Below, piece after piece: positions 11,275-22,972 of a DNA stretch of 64,000 bases; positions within the stretch are counted from its first letter, which is position 1; each line of letters starts with the position of its first letter. The DNA lies in contig OY757011.1 in assembly GCA_963580285.1 (NCBI GenBank), forward strand, positions 155,795,245 through 155,859,244, given 5' to 3'. The notes beneath the pieces were generated by a model, which was given only the letters and a program-made list of their open reading frames with translations, did not search any database and was not told the DNA's origin. The DNA comes from Lucinisca nassula (lineage: Eukaryota; Mollusca; Bivalvia; Lucinida; Lucinidae). The translations under genes were made by a program, and so were the position numbers.

Positions 11275-11835
11275 ATGAGTGTGTGCGTGCATGCATGCAT
11301 GCGTGAGTACATGCATGCATGTGTATATGAATACATGAGTCCATGATGTATGCATGCATGTGTGGCATGCATACATGCGTGTGTGTGTGTGTGAAGCATG
11401 CATGAATGCATGCATGTGTGCATGCATGTATTGGTGTGCATGTGCATGCATGTGTGAGTGCACGCATGCGTGTGTACATGCATTCCTGCATGACTCTGTG
11501 TGTGCATGCATGTGTGTGTGCATGCATACGAGTGCTTGCATGCATGTGTGTGTGGGTGCATTTATGCATGTGTGTGCATGCACTCATGAGTGCATGCATG
11601 TATGTGTGTGTGTGCATGCATGTATGAGTGCATGTATGTGTGCATGCATGCACTAATGCATGTGTGCATGCAAGCATGTGTGCATGCATGTGTATGTGCA
11701 TGCATGCATGCATGAGTGTGAGCATGCATGCATGTATGTATGCATACATGTATGCAAGAGTGCATGCATCACGTGTGCATGCATGATGCATGCATGCAAG
11801 TATGTAGGCAAGTGTGCATACATGCATGTGAGCTG

Positions 11836-11866
<31 letters not shown>

Positions 11867-11915
11867 CATGTGTATGCATGCCTGAGTGTGAGCATGCATG
11901 CATGTATGCATACCA
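11275..11915. repeat. TGCATG/TGTG minisatellite 1
   Basis: About 640 bp of alternating purine-pyrimidine DNA made from TGCATGCA, TGTGTG and occasional TGAG steps. It includes an uninterrupted TG run near 11,840-11,866. Six-frame open frames rich in Met-His-Ala-Cys-Thr arise only because the motif lacks stops. Such DNA can form Z-DNA or small TGCA hairpins. Confidence 0.95.
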
Positions 11916-11936
11916 TCCAAAACCCCGTCAAAAAGA

Positions 11937-11980
11937 CATTTTCTTATATGTAAAAGAGTTAAACAGACTGCAGCAACTGA
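11937..11980. repeat. Right direct repeat flanking the TGCATG array
   Basis: Second copy of the 11,097 segment, with a few base changes (AAAAGAGTTAAACAGACTG). Confidence 0.75.
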
Positions 11981-12049
11981 AAGAGAACCAAAAAGTACCC
12001 CTAAAAATGAACAAGAAATTTTCAAGGCTTTGCATTGTCACAAAACGAA

Positions 12050-12235
12050 ATTTATATATTTGACGAAAAGAAGAAGAAGAAATTTTACAAACTTGCAACT
12101 ACTAAAAACGTTTATGTGTTTTTAAGAAAGAAAAAAGAAAGAACATTCCTCCACCTGGAATTGAACCCGGACCCTCTGGTTCAGAGTCAAGCACTCGTCC
12201 AAAAAAATATGTCTCAAAAATATGTCTACCTCTGA
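12050..12235 (-). mobile_element. tRNA-derived SINE G, copy 1
   Basis: On the minus strand a tRNA-like head reads GAGTGCTTGACTCTGAACC, then a B-box-like GGGTTCAATTCCAGG, then GTGGAGGAATG. A T-rich tract and an ACACATAAACG block follow before the TGCATG array. The copy at 30,186 shows the same order: head, GGTGGAGGAATGG, T-rich tract, CACATAAACAG, array. Confidence 0.65.
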
Positions 12236-12239
12236 TTTG

Positions 12240-12760
12240 ACTCTGATTTGACAACATCCAGGTGTGAAGATGCAACATTGATGGATTGGAATGAAGCACT
12301 GAGCCCTGGAATTGAGATTCAAGATCCGGCAGTTCTGTCGGAAAATCTGACATAAAAGTCAGAATAACTGAAACCCAAGCCATCTAAGGCCAAAAAGGAT
12401 GTATGAGAAAAGAAACCGGTTGTTGAATTCTTTGATCTTGTTTGGAACGAGAGGAACAAGTTTGAATGAAGAGAAGACATATTACAATAGAATCTTCCAT
12501 TCAAGAGACATTGTGTCCACTGTACGAGCCCTCTGGTCCAGAAATGGAGATATCAACAGGGAAAGAATGATTCAATCTGGTGGCAAAAAAGATCCCATGG
12601 AGGACAGTCCAAAAAGTTGAAAACAATCTCTTGACTGAAAGACCATTCAGTAGAATTCGGTCTGTGTGAGATAAATTAAAGGCATTATATTCAGACATGC
12701 CGGAATATGTCTGACTTGAAAGACAATATTCCGGTGTAGACACCAGAAAAGAGAGGTATA
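12240..12760 (-). pseudogene. DIRS-type Pol remnant (RNase H to recombinase linker)
   Basis: On the minus strand, read from 12,760 down, the fragments STFWT, FFATRLNH, RSKQDQRI, LIHPFWP, WVSVIL, ELPDLESQ, LHSNPSML and LHLHTWMLS appear in order, with stops and frame changes between them. This series is characteristic of the RNase H/recombinase junction of DIRS-like polyproteins (DLFATR.N, then AP.WP, then LP..DLL.Q, HP.P..L.L..W.LS). I saw a stop just after HPFWP and another after HNVS. The recombinase remnant continues at 10,960-10,410 on the same strand. Confidence 0.7.
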
Positions 12761-12869
12761 TACGGAGATGGTTATTGGAATCAGTAACCATGCCAGTCAC
12801 CATGCAATACGCATGCGCCGACTGGAGTGCTGGCTCCACGTTTTGCATTTCCGGCCTGATTTCCTACTT

Positions 12870-13110
12870 TCGATTTACTGAAGGCCTTTATTGACACCGA
12901 GTAATTTGTTCACATGAGAATATTTGGGTAATAATTAATTATCAGAATCCTCACACACTAGAATAAGATTGTGTCATATGTTAATTCTTGCATATGGTAC
13001 AATTGGGGCCATAATTTGTATTCATACATCCTCTGTCAATTGAATTGTCCGCTGGAGAGAAAATTGTCCATAAATTCGTCATGGTACTAGTGCGGCAAAT
13101 GTGACTGGGA
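12870..13110. other. Unassigned AT-rich stretch
   Basis: No open frame of note and no repeat recognised. It ends at the first target-site duplication of the A-family SINE. Confidence 0.4.
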
Positions 13111-13114
13111 AGCT

Positions 13115-13439
13115 CCGTGGTGACTGGTTTTTGTTTTATTTGAGGTTTAACGTCCCAGTCAACACTGTAAAGGTCATTTTGGAGACGCTGCTTTCAATTT
13201 TGTTGGACTTTTAGTCGACATTGAGATGAAATGACATCTCAAGTCGTGTCACCTAATGAAACCAATAGGGTTTATTAGCATGGACAGTCCGCCTCGCACT
13301 GCGGTTCCTGGACAGGCTTAGATCCTCTAAGCGGTTTACCAGTACTAGTGTGCGGGCCGGATTAAGCTCTGCCTGGAAGCATCATGCAGCCCATATATTT
13401 CTTCAAGCCCGAATGGGCGGGGGCTGCCGTGGTGACTGG
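13115..13439 (-). mobile_element. SINE family A with 13-bp target duplication
   Basis: The body at 13,128-13,426 is flanked by perfect copies of CCGTGGTGACTGG (13,115-13,127 and 13,427-13,439). On the minus strand it runs from a GCCCCCGCCCATTCGGGC head to a GGGACGTTAAACCTC tail followed by an A-rich end. The long exact duplication and A-rich tail indicate target-primed retroposition, and the copy is relatively young. Confidence 0.85.
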
Positions 13440-13479
13440 GAAGTATGGCAAGGCTTTTTACTATTTATTATGGAATGTA

Positions 13480-14215
13480 GATATCTAATTTATCATAGAA
13501 GATATATATTATATTAGATATTTATTATATAAGATATCTTATATAGCATATAAGATATCTTATATAATATATGAGACATCTTTATATCTTATTTATTATA
13601 TAAGATATCTTATATAGCATATAAGATATCTTATATAATATATAAGATATCTTTATATATAAGATATCTGATGTCATATAAGATATTGTGTATGCTTTAT
13701 TAGATATCTTATTTATTATATTAGATATCTTATATAGGATATGAGATATCTAATAAAGGATATAAGATGTCTTATTTACAAAATGTATAAGATAGCTTAT
13801 ATACTAAATAAGATAGCTAATATAGCATATGAGATATATTTTGTAGCATATCAGATATCTTATATATTGTATAAGATATCTTATTTATTATATAAGATCT
13901 TATTTATTATACAAGATATATTATTTAAAGATGGAAATAGGATATCTTATATGATACATAAGATATCTGATATATTATATAAGATATCTTATATGTTATA
14001 TTAGATATCTTATTTGGTATATTAGATATCTTATTTAGCATATCAGATATCTTATATATTCCAGTGAATAAGATATCTTAAATCCTATATCAGATATCTT
14101 ATTTGATATATTAGATATCTTATACAACATATAAGATATCTTATATAATATATAAGATATCTTATTTACCTAAATATATAAGATATCTTATTTGACAAAT
14201 AAGATATCTAATATA
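13480..14215. repeat. Left GATATC arm of FB1
   Basis: Degenerate units of about 19-24 bp around TATAAGATATCTTATAT, itself nearly palindromic, so each unit can pair with itself or with any unit of the right arm. Confidence 0.9.
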
Positions 14216-14930
14216 TTTTACCAAAAAACATATTGAAGTCTACCCCAAACTGCCAAAAGCATATCTGGAAATGACTACCCCCATTTATGCCTAACATTCC
14301 ATTACCCATTTTGTGCCAGAACCCCTTGCAAACAGTGCAGGCCCAGATCAGATCAGGGCCTACACTATTTTCAAAACGTTCAACAATTTTCAGATTACAC
14401 AACCTGTCATACCTAATATTCAAAATGGACTCCTGCCATATATAAGGAGGATGATTCCATTTGGTAAAAAGGGATAAAAGGGACAAAGAAATATTGAACT
14501 AATTATGCGAAAAGTAGAGGCAGAAACCATGCTGAATATATGCACAGTCTGGTAAGAGGCTTTGTTTTTTTTTTTTTTTTTTTTCAAAATACATGCAGCG
14601 AGCAGCGCTTGGCATAACTCAGAGTTTGAAGTTCAATTAAGACTTCTACTATCTGAAGAATTTTTGTAAGGGAGGATTATTAAATTATACAAATAAAAGC
14701 AAGCTGGATTTATTATCTATATATCTCTCTCTCCCCCTCTCTCTCTCTCTCTCCCTTAAAAAAAAAAAAAAAAAAAAAGATGTATCGCACCTGTTTGGGA
14801 AACCCGTTTTATTTATAAACACACTTCAAGAATGCATTTATAATCAATTTTCTCCAGTTCTCTGTCTGTGTAGCAGTCTTTTGTGCATATAGGTATGAGA
14901 GGGAGCGACTATATTATTTCTTTCGAATTT
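14216..14930. other. Core of FB1
   Basis: Non-repetitive apart from a T run (14,563-14,584) and a CT microsatellite plus A run (14,726-14,780). A 92-codon minus-strand frame at 14,208-14,486 overlaps the arm edge, and I cannot assign it to a family. No transposase motif was seen. Confidence 0.6.
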
Positions 14931-14934
14931 ACAT

Positions 14935-15489
14935 AGATGTCTTATATGTTGATTAAGATATCTTATTTATCAAATGTATATAAGATATCATATGTTAAAT
15001 AAGATATCTTAAACGCTTTATATATCATATGTTAAATAAGATATCTTATACGCTTTATAAGATATCTTATATGTTGAATAAGATATCTGATATACCAATA
15101 AAGATATCTTATATACCAATATAAATAAGATATCTTATATAATATATAAGATATCTGATATGTTATATAAGATATCTTATATGCTATATTAGATATCTTA
15201 TTTAGTATATTAGGTATCTTATATAGCATATAAGATATCTTATATGTTTTAGTAATTAAGACAATCAGATATCTTATATAATATATAAGATATCTGATAT
15301 GTTATATAAGATATCTTATTTAAGATATAAGATAACTTATATATCATATCAGATATCTGCATTGCTGAATTAAATAAGATATATCATACAGGATATAAGA
15401 TATCTACTTTAGGATATAAGGTATCTTATATCCTATATGAGATATCTTATATAATAAATAAGATATCTTATATAATAAATAAGATATCT
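14935..15489. repeat. Right GATATC arm of FB1
   Basis: Same AAGATATCTTATAT units as the left arm, somewhat shorter, running into the inverted terminal block at 15,482-15,523. Confidence 0.9.
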
Positions 15490-15654
15490 ACATTCCATAA
15501 TAAATAGTAAAATGGCTTGCCATTGTGTAGCAACGTTGCATTCATAAGCTCTTTGCGACAAACAAAGTATCCTTCAACAAATACTTACCTACCTTCATTT
15601 ATGAGGTGCTGTTTTACTATTTAATTGAATTTCAAGATTTAGTTATTTGCTTGT

Positions 15655-15933
15655 ATTGGAGTTTAAAGGCCCAGGCAACCCCATTTAGGACATTTTTGAA
15701 TCGGTCAGTTAACTTATCCACACTTTTCCTGGGCAAGCTTATACGTTAGCGGTTAACTAATACAGTGCACATTCTTTCACAGAAACTGACAACTGCCCTT
15801 CTTGAATCAGCAGAAGGGAGAAAATGAAAATAGAAAAGATAGGAAGGAATGTTGCCGACTCCAACAGGAATCGAACACGTGTCCTTCTGATCACCAGTCA
15901 GACCTGCATCTGACTGACCTACCAAGATATCTT
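15655..15933 (-). mobile_element. tRNA-derived SINE family B, copy 1
   Basis: On the minus strand the head reads TGGTAGGTCAGTCAGATG (A-box region), CTGACTGGTGATCAGAAGG and GTGTTCGATTCCTG (B-box). It then has the body with CAGTTGTCAGTTTCTG and a tail ending GGCCTTTAAACTCCAATAC. This is the only copy in the window with a convincing 5' head. Confidence 0.75.
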
Positions 15934-15994
15934 TTAGTCAAATTATAGATAACTAATAGTAACATTTTTTATATCTGTAATTATCGATATTTTT

Positions 15995-17449
15995 TGATAT
16001 CATAAAAAAGGTAACCAATGATATGTAAAATATATTTCTTGATATCTATAAATTTATTTTATAATATCAATTATTCCATTGCATATATAGATATCAAAAA
16101 AAAAATCCAATTATAGTTATCATTTCAAAGGCTGAATTATAGATATCACAATTTTCAGTAATTGATAGCAGAAAATATATTTTGGATATCAATAAATGTA
16201 ATTATCGATATCCTAAAATGTTCTTCAATATTTGATATCTATATATCGAATAAAAGATATCTATAACTGAATTATAGATATGTCTTAACATATTTTAGAT
16301 ATCATAAAATATATAATAGATATCTAACATTATTTTTAGATATGAATGTCAGAAAATATTTTATGGATATCAATAAATGATATTTATGATATCCTAAAAT
16401 GTTCTTCTATATTTGCTATCTATATATAGAATAATAGATATCAATAATTTGAATTATAGATATCCTTAAACATATTTCAAATATCATAAAATAAATAATA
16501 GATATCTAATATTATTTATAGATAGTTAATAATAATTATTGATATCCTATATTTAATTACAGATATCTATAAATCAAATTATAAATATCATTAAAACAAA
16601 TTACAGATATGTACAATTATCATTATTGATATCTATAATTATCTGTATTTTTTGATATCATAAAATGAAATCCAAGATATGTTATATATATTTCTTGATA
16701 TTAATATATTTGTTTTATGATATCAATTATTTCTTTGCATATATAAATATCTAAAATCAAATTATAGAAATCATTTAAAAGGCTGAATTATGGATATCAC
16801 AATTTTCAATAATGGATATCATAAAATACATTATTGACATCAATAAATGAAAATATTGTTATCCTCAAATGCTCTTCAATCTTTGGTATCTATATATCAA
16901 GTAAAAGATATCTATAATTGGAATTATTGATAACCCTTTACATATTATAGATATCATGAAATAAATAATAAATATCCAATATCAATAATTTTAATTATAA
17001 ATGTCTATAATTTGATTTATAGATATCTATAATTTGATTTATAAATATCTACAAATTGATATATAGATGTCTGTAATAAAAATATAGGATATCAACAAAT
17101 ATTATTATATATCTATAAATAATATTAGATATGTATTATTTATTTCATTTTATCCATAATGAGTTAAGGGATATGTATAATTCAAGTTATAGATATCTTT
17201 TATTCAATATATAGATATCAAATATGGATGAACATATCAGGATATCAATAATTACATTTATTGATATCCATAATATATTTTTTGATATCCATTATTCAAA
17301 TCTGTGATATCTATTATCCAGCCTTTAAATGGTATCTATAATTGGATTTTAGATATCGTTATATGTAAAGGAATAATGGATATCATTAAACAAATTTATA
17401 GACATCAATAAATATATATTACATATCAATGATTACATTTTATGATACC
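15995..17449. mobile_element. Foldback-like inverted repeat FB2
   Basis: The segments 15,995-16,283 and 17,168-17,449 are inverted copies. Landmarks ATCCAATTATAG, AAAGGCTG, ATAGATATCACA, GGATATCAATAAATGTAATT and GAATAAAAGATATCTATAA occur in the left arm and as reverse complements in the right. Most intervening sequence is GATATC-rich too, and a direct copy of the left arm recurs at about 16,610-16,880. No coding capacity. Confidence 0.65.
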
Positions 17450-17594
17450 AAAATATTGATAGTAATTCGGCACCCCATATTCATTTATCTTCCTAGGACT
17501 ACCCCTGATAATGCAAGAGTCCTGTTATTTTTCATATATATTGTGTGTGTCATATATGCTTTGCAATGTATGGTACCACTGATATTGTAAAGTA

Positions 17595-18025
17595 GAAGTA
17601 AAACAAAGATCAGGAATCGATACAATTAACTTACTCCACCCACAAAAGACAACAAAGGGAAAGAAACACAAACATGAAGCGACCAGACAAAAGTGAAAAC
17701 CTAAACAAAGGAAGGCCATAAGGACAGTTACTTTCCCACAAAATGGCCAAAATGGCCATCTAAAATAAAAATACACAAGTGATACACACAGTAAGTAACA
17801 AACAACAACATAAATAAACCGCCACAGAAGAACCGCCTTGGAACGATCAGTGGAAAGAATTCCACTGGGGGGGGGGGGGGGGGGGCTTTAACCGATTTTA
17901 CATGGCCATGATCCTCGCCCTTACCTCTGTCGCGGTATACACTAATTTTGTTTAGTCCACATGAAGGCTTCCTAACTCATCAGTGTAACATCTCCGAGAA
18001 CATACAAATCAAAAAACTACAGAGA
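17595..18025 (-). repeat. Dispersed repeat family C, long copy
   Basis: Runs from AAGTAGAAGTAAAACAAAG through CCACAAAATGGCC and CCGCCTTGGAACGATCAGTGG to CAACATCTCCGAG-type landmarks. It interrupts a segment (GATACCACTGATATTG / CAGTATTTCATT) that is uninterrupted at 21,370-21,405. A G run occupies about 17,868-17,885, just past the CCACTGGGGG landmark. Confidence 0.75.
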
Positions 18026-18045
18026 TGAATTATACGACACCGTAA

Positions 18046-20220
18046 ATCAGTATTTCATTGATAAATGATAAAACTATCAACATGACTCACACAGCTAATA
18101 CCTCCATTCCTACAGCTTTAACAATGAATCTCACAGCTATCACAATGGCTCATATAACTGTCATCATGATTCACGCATCTCTAAGCGTGATTCCTACAAC
18201 TATCACCTTGAGGAAAGCAGCTGTCACCACGGCACATACATCTGTCTCCGTAATTCATACAACCATCAGTATGTCTCGTACGGCTATAAGCATGACTCAT
18301 ACATATAGCTGTCGTCATGGGTCATTGAGCATTCACCGTGACACCTACAGCTGTCTCCAAGGTCCATACAGCTGTCGCAATGACCCATAGAGCTGCAAAT
18401 ATGACTAATACAGTTGTAACCATGGCTCATACAACTGTCTCCATGACTCATACAACTATCATCATGACTCGAACTGCTGCCAGCGTGACTGATTAAGCCG
18501 TCATCATCACTCAAACAGCTATCGCCATGACGTATGCTGACAACACTATCATAGTGCTGCCAGCATAACTCATATAGCTATTATCATGGCTCTTCCAGCT
18601 GTCTCTGTGGTTCTTACAGCAATCACCACGACTCATACTGCTTCCACCATTACTAATACAGCGATTGCCATGGCCTATTCAGCTATCACCATGAATACAG
18701 CAAACATCTACCACCATGTATCCTGTAGCTATTGCATTGACTCATACAGCAATTTGATCACTCACACAGCTGTCACCATAATTCATACAGCTATCAGGAC
18801 GACATCTACAGCTATCACCAGGAACCATACAGCGCCCACAATGACTCGGATATCTTAATTTCAAATACAACTGCCACCAAGATATATTCCGTTTGCAACA
18901 GACATACATGTATATCCTATAGCTCTCAGCATGAATTATGCGACTGTAACCATTGTTCATATACCTGTCACGACGACTCATAGGACTGTCACGATGCCTT
19001 TCAGCAGTCACCATAACTCATAGAACAGTTAACATGGCACACACACAGCAGTCACCATGATCCGTACAGCTTTAACCATGACTCATATACAGATATCAAC
19101 CAGCTTCATACAGCTATCGACATGTATCATGGCTCGAACAGCTGTCGCGATGATTCATACAGTTGCATGACATGATGGCTAATACATCTGTCACAAATCA
19201 CGACTCATATACAGCCATGACCATGACTACCACTACCATGATGCATACAGCTATCACCATGACTGATTTAGCTGTCACCGTGAAATATACAGGTATCACC
19301 TCGCCCCATACACATGTCATGATGACTCATACGGCTATCACTAGCACACACAACTATCATTATGACTCATACACCTGTCATCAGGACTCTATCACATATC
19401 ACTCCCTGTCACTTTGACTCGTTTACCCATGCTATGACTCACACAACTGTCACACTTACCAATACAGCTGTCACGATGACTCGTACTTCTGTAACCATGA
19501 CTCATCATGTTGTCACGAGTTGCAGATGGCATGGCTCCTACAGCTGTGACGACGCCTCAAACAGTTGTCAGCAAAACCCATGAAGCTAATGACTACTACC
19601 ATGAATTATACAACACCGTAAATCAAACAGCAGTCATCTTAGCTCATACGGCTGTCACGATGATGCATTCAGCTGGTACCATGGCTTATACAGTTGACAC
19701 AATGACTCATAAAGCTTTCACAATTACTTATCATAATTATAGCTATAACCGTGACTAATACAGCTATCACATCGACTAATACAGCTCTAACGAAGACTCA
19801 TAACATTACTTATACAGCTATCATGATGGCTCATACAGCTGACTCATGCAGTTGTCACCATGACCTACATAGATATAACCATACATCTGTCACCATGACG
19901 CCTATATCTATCAGCACGACTTCTGTAGCTTTTACCAAGGCTCTTATTGCTACTGCCATGACTTGTACAGCTGTTAACATGACACCTATAACTACCGCCA
20001 TGACCTATACAGCTGTCATCATGACCAATATAGCTGTTAATATCACTTTTACACCTGTCATCATGACTCACACAGCTATCATCATGACTCCTACAGCTGC
20101 CACCATGACTACTACAACTGTCACCATGACTGCAACAGCTGTCAGTATGACTCATACATGTATGACGATGACTAATAAATCTATCACTAGGATTCATATA
20201 GGTATTATTTTAAATATACT
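18046..20220. repeat. 21-bp minisatellite, block S1
   Basis: Degenerate head-to-tail copies close to cagctgtcaccatgactcat plus one base. Because 21 is divisible by three, all frames give heptad-like frames of up to 162 codons (THTAVTM, HHDSYSC and minus-strand GDSCMSH types). The frames are open on both strands and lack any start context or exon structure, so I treat them as non-coding. Confidence 0.9.
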
Positions 20221-20239
20221 CAGAGGCAATAAAAAGTAA

Positions 20240-21320
20240 ACAGTTTTTGATTTGGAATACCGGGTCTTATATTGCTGTCTGTCATAAAATATGCCTATGT
20301 CCGTTTTTCCCAAACGTCTAAGTTTGTAGAAGTCCAATTCTTTTCCTGTTGCAGTCATCCATGATGGAGTTATTGCCCTTAATTGATAATCAATATTTCC
20401 AACATAATCTCGTGTTGTACATGACATTCAAACTTATGCGCATCGCACAAGTCATGTACGAACGTTCATCGATAAGACGCCATCATTACTTTGCCATTAA
20501 ACACAAACAAACAGCTTCAAACTCAATTGTAATTTCTGCCTGTTCCGGATTATCTCCCTTTCAATTAAAATCATAGTGAATGAAATGAGTCTTTTTTTCA
20601 AATCGTGTAAGATATTCATTTGAAACTTTCACATATTTTTTGTTTTCCTCGGCATTTTTATACTTACTCCATAGTGATGCCTCGAAAATTACTCAAAGAA
20701 AAGTTAATCACCAGTACAAACAAATCCCAAAGTAACATAAAGCATTTAATCAAAGGAAGAACGTAAAAGGCGAAAATGACATTTTCTTTGACAAAAAATG
20801 TTGCATTTTACCTTGTGTTTAATTTAAATATGGGATATATTCTTGCCAATCAGTTCCCCTTCTTTGAATCTGTTGCAGAAAAAAAATCATTTATTGAATA
20901 ACACTTATTCGAAACACATGTTTAAAGGGAAACTACTCAAGACAAAATATTGGATGAGAGCCCCCTGTCCATTTCAAGTGACGAAATTTCATTATCCTTT
21001 AATCAATTTTAACGGAAACTGCTGCAAATCACGCAGAAGTGGTTGTTCTTATTTATGATGCCACATATGTATGTAGAGAGGGAGACATTGGGACGCAAAT
21101 CAGCGTTCAGTAACCTGTATACTTACTTTTGCCTCTCAGTATATGTTTGTAAAATATAAATGTCCCAGAAGAGCAACATTACTATTTTAATTGAAATGTT
21201 AGAAATAACTGTGGTAATATTTACATATAATATTTACAACTTTGTGCTACTTTGGCCCATTGTAGTTTAAATAGTCTTTCTGTGCTAATTGGTTGCACAT
21301 ACACATGTCACTGATTTACT
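20240..21320. other. Non-satellite island between S1 and S2
   Basis: About 1.1 kb without the 21-bp unit. Short frames only (up to 77 codons) and no recognised family. It could be an exon-free unique segment or an old transposon, and I cannot decide from the sequence. Confidence 0.5.
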
Positions 21321-21369
21321 ATGCTATTATTTCATATATATAGTGTATGCCATGTATGCTTTGCAGTGT

Positions 21370-22972
21370 GTGATACCACTGATATTGCATTCAGTATTTC
21401 ATTTATAAATAATAGAATTATCAAGATGACTCACACAGTTAATACCTTCATTCCTACCGAATTCACCATGAATCCCAAAGCTATCACAATGGCTCATATA
21501 ACTGTCATCATGATTCATGTATCTCTAAGCGTGATTCCTACAGCTATCACCGTGACGAAAGCAGCTGTCACCCTTGCACATACATCTGTCCCCGTGACTC
21601 TTACAGCCATAAGTATGTCTCATACAGCTATATGCATGACTCATATAGCTGCCGCTTTTGGTCATTGAGCCTTCACTTGACACCTACAGCTGTCTCCAAA
21701 GCTCATACAGCTATCACAATGACCCATACAGCTGTCACAAAGTCTCTCATACACTATGTCTTCTGTAGCTATTGCAATGAATCATGCAGCAATTAGGACA
21801 CTCACACACCTGTCACCATAACTCATACAGTTATCACCACGACTTCTATAGCCATCACCATGAATCATACAGCGCCCACAATGTCTTGGATATCTTAATT
21901 TCATATACAGCTGCCACCAAGACTTATTCCTTTTTCAACAGTCATATCTCCTATAACTATCAGCATGGATTTTACAGCTCTAACCATTGTTCATACAGCT
22001 GTCACCATCACCTATAAGGCTGTCAACATGACTCACACAGCTTTCTTTACGACTTCTATAGCTCTCACAATCACTACTTCAGGTGTGAGCATGAATCTTA
22101 CGAAGATAACCATGACACCTTGTCACCATGACTCATAGAACTACCACCATGACTCGCATCCCTTCCACTAGGACTTATATAGCTTTCATCATGTTTAATA
22201 CAGCGATCACAATAACTAATACAGCTGCCACGACGATCCATATCATGACTAATACAGCCATCACGATAACCCATACAGATGTCAACACGACACAAACAGC
22301 TATTACCATAACTCATGCAGCTATTACCATGACTCGGATATCTATCAGCACGACTTTTAAAGCTTTCACCAAGACACATATAGCTACCACCTTTACTCAT
22401 TCAGGTGTTACCTTGACTTTTATAGCTATCGTCATGACCTAAGCGACTGTAACCATGACCAATACAGCTGTTAACACTACTCATACAGCTGCCACCATGA
22501 CTCACTAATCTATCATCATGACTACTGCTGTTGTCAGTATAACTACTACAGCTATCAATATGACTAATGCATCTTTAAAAATGGCTTATACGACCGTCAG
22601 TATGGCTTATACAGCTATCGCCAATGCTTACAGCTTTCACAGAGACTTTTACAACTGTCACCAAAATTCATGCAGCTCTAATCGTGATCCCGACAGCTAT
22701 CACCATGACGAATACAGCTGTCACCACAGCTCGTACAGCTATCTCCGTGACTCATACAGCCATCACTCTGTGCTCATACAGCTTAAAGCTTCGCACATAT
22801 TGCTGTCGACAGGGTTCATACTGCAAACACTATGTCTAATACAGCTGTAACAATGAACCAGATGACTACGTCTAAAGCTGTCTTCATGCCTCATACAGCT
22901 ATCAGGATGACTCGAACAGCTGTCACAATCACTCATTCAGTGACCACCATGAGCCATATAGCTATCACCATC
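21370..22972. repeat. 21-bp minisatellite, block S2 (first ~1.85-kb unit)
   Basis: The same unit as S1. Its start (ACTCACACAGTTAATACC, CTCTAAGCGTGATTCCTA) repeats the order at 18,075-18,200. From about 21,868 (GCGCCCACAATG) it runs parallel to 25,005 onward, giving a higher-order repeat of about 1.85 kb once the mariner is subtracted. Confidence 0.85.

Larger units (their letters stand above)
13445..15523. mobile_element. Foldback-like element FB1, ~2.08 kb
   Basis: The left end TGGCAAGG...ACTATTTATTATGGAATG and the right end CATTCCATAATAAATAGT...CTTGCCA are inverted copies of about 40 bp with few mismatches. Inside them lie two arms of palindromic GATATC minisatellite, about 735 bp and 555 bp, around a ~720-bp core. 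This is the architecture of foldback-type transposons. I see no transposase, and the target duplication is unclear (AT on both sides at best). Confidence 0.75.

Noticed and set aside
11074..12025. Long minus- and plus-strand frames rich in Met-His-Ala-Cys-Thr (up to 279 codons)
   Set aside because: They lie on a TGCATG/TGTG minisatellite without stop codons in any frame. Overlapping frames on both strands and the lack of any non-repeat domain argue against a gene.
14208..14486. 92-codon minus-strand frame as the FB1 transposase
   Set aside because: Too short, no catalytic motif, and one end runs into the arm repeat.
18284..20239. Cys-periodic and Thr-rich proteins encoded by the 21-bp array
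   Set aside because: Open in several frames and both strands, explained by a 21-bp period. Kept only as a low-interest finding.
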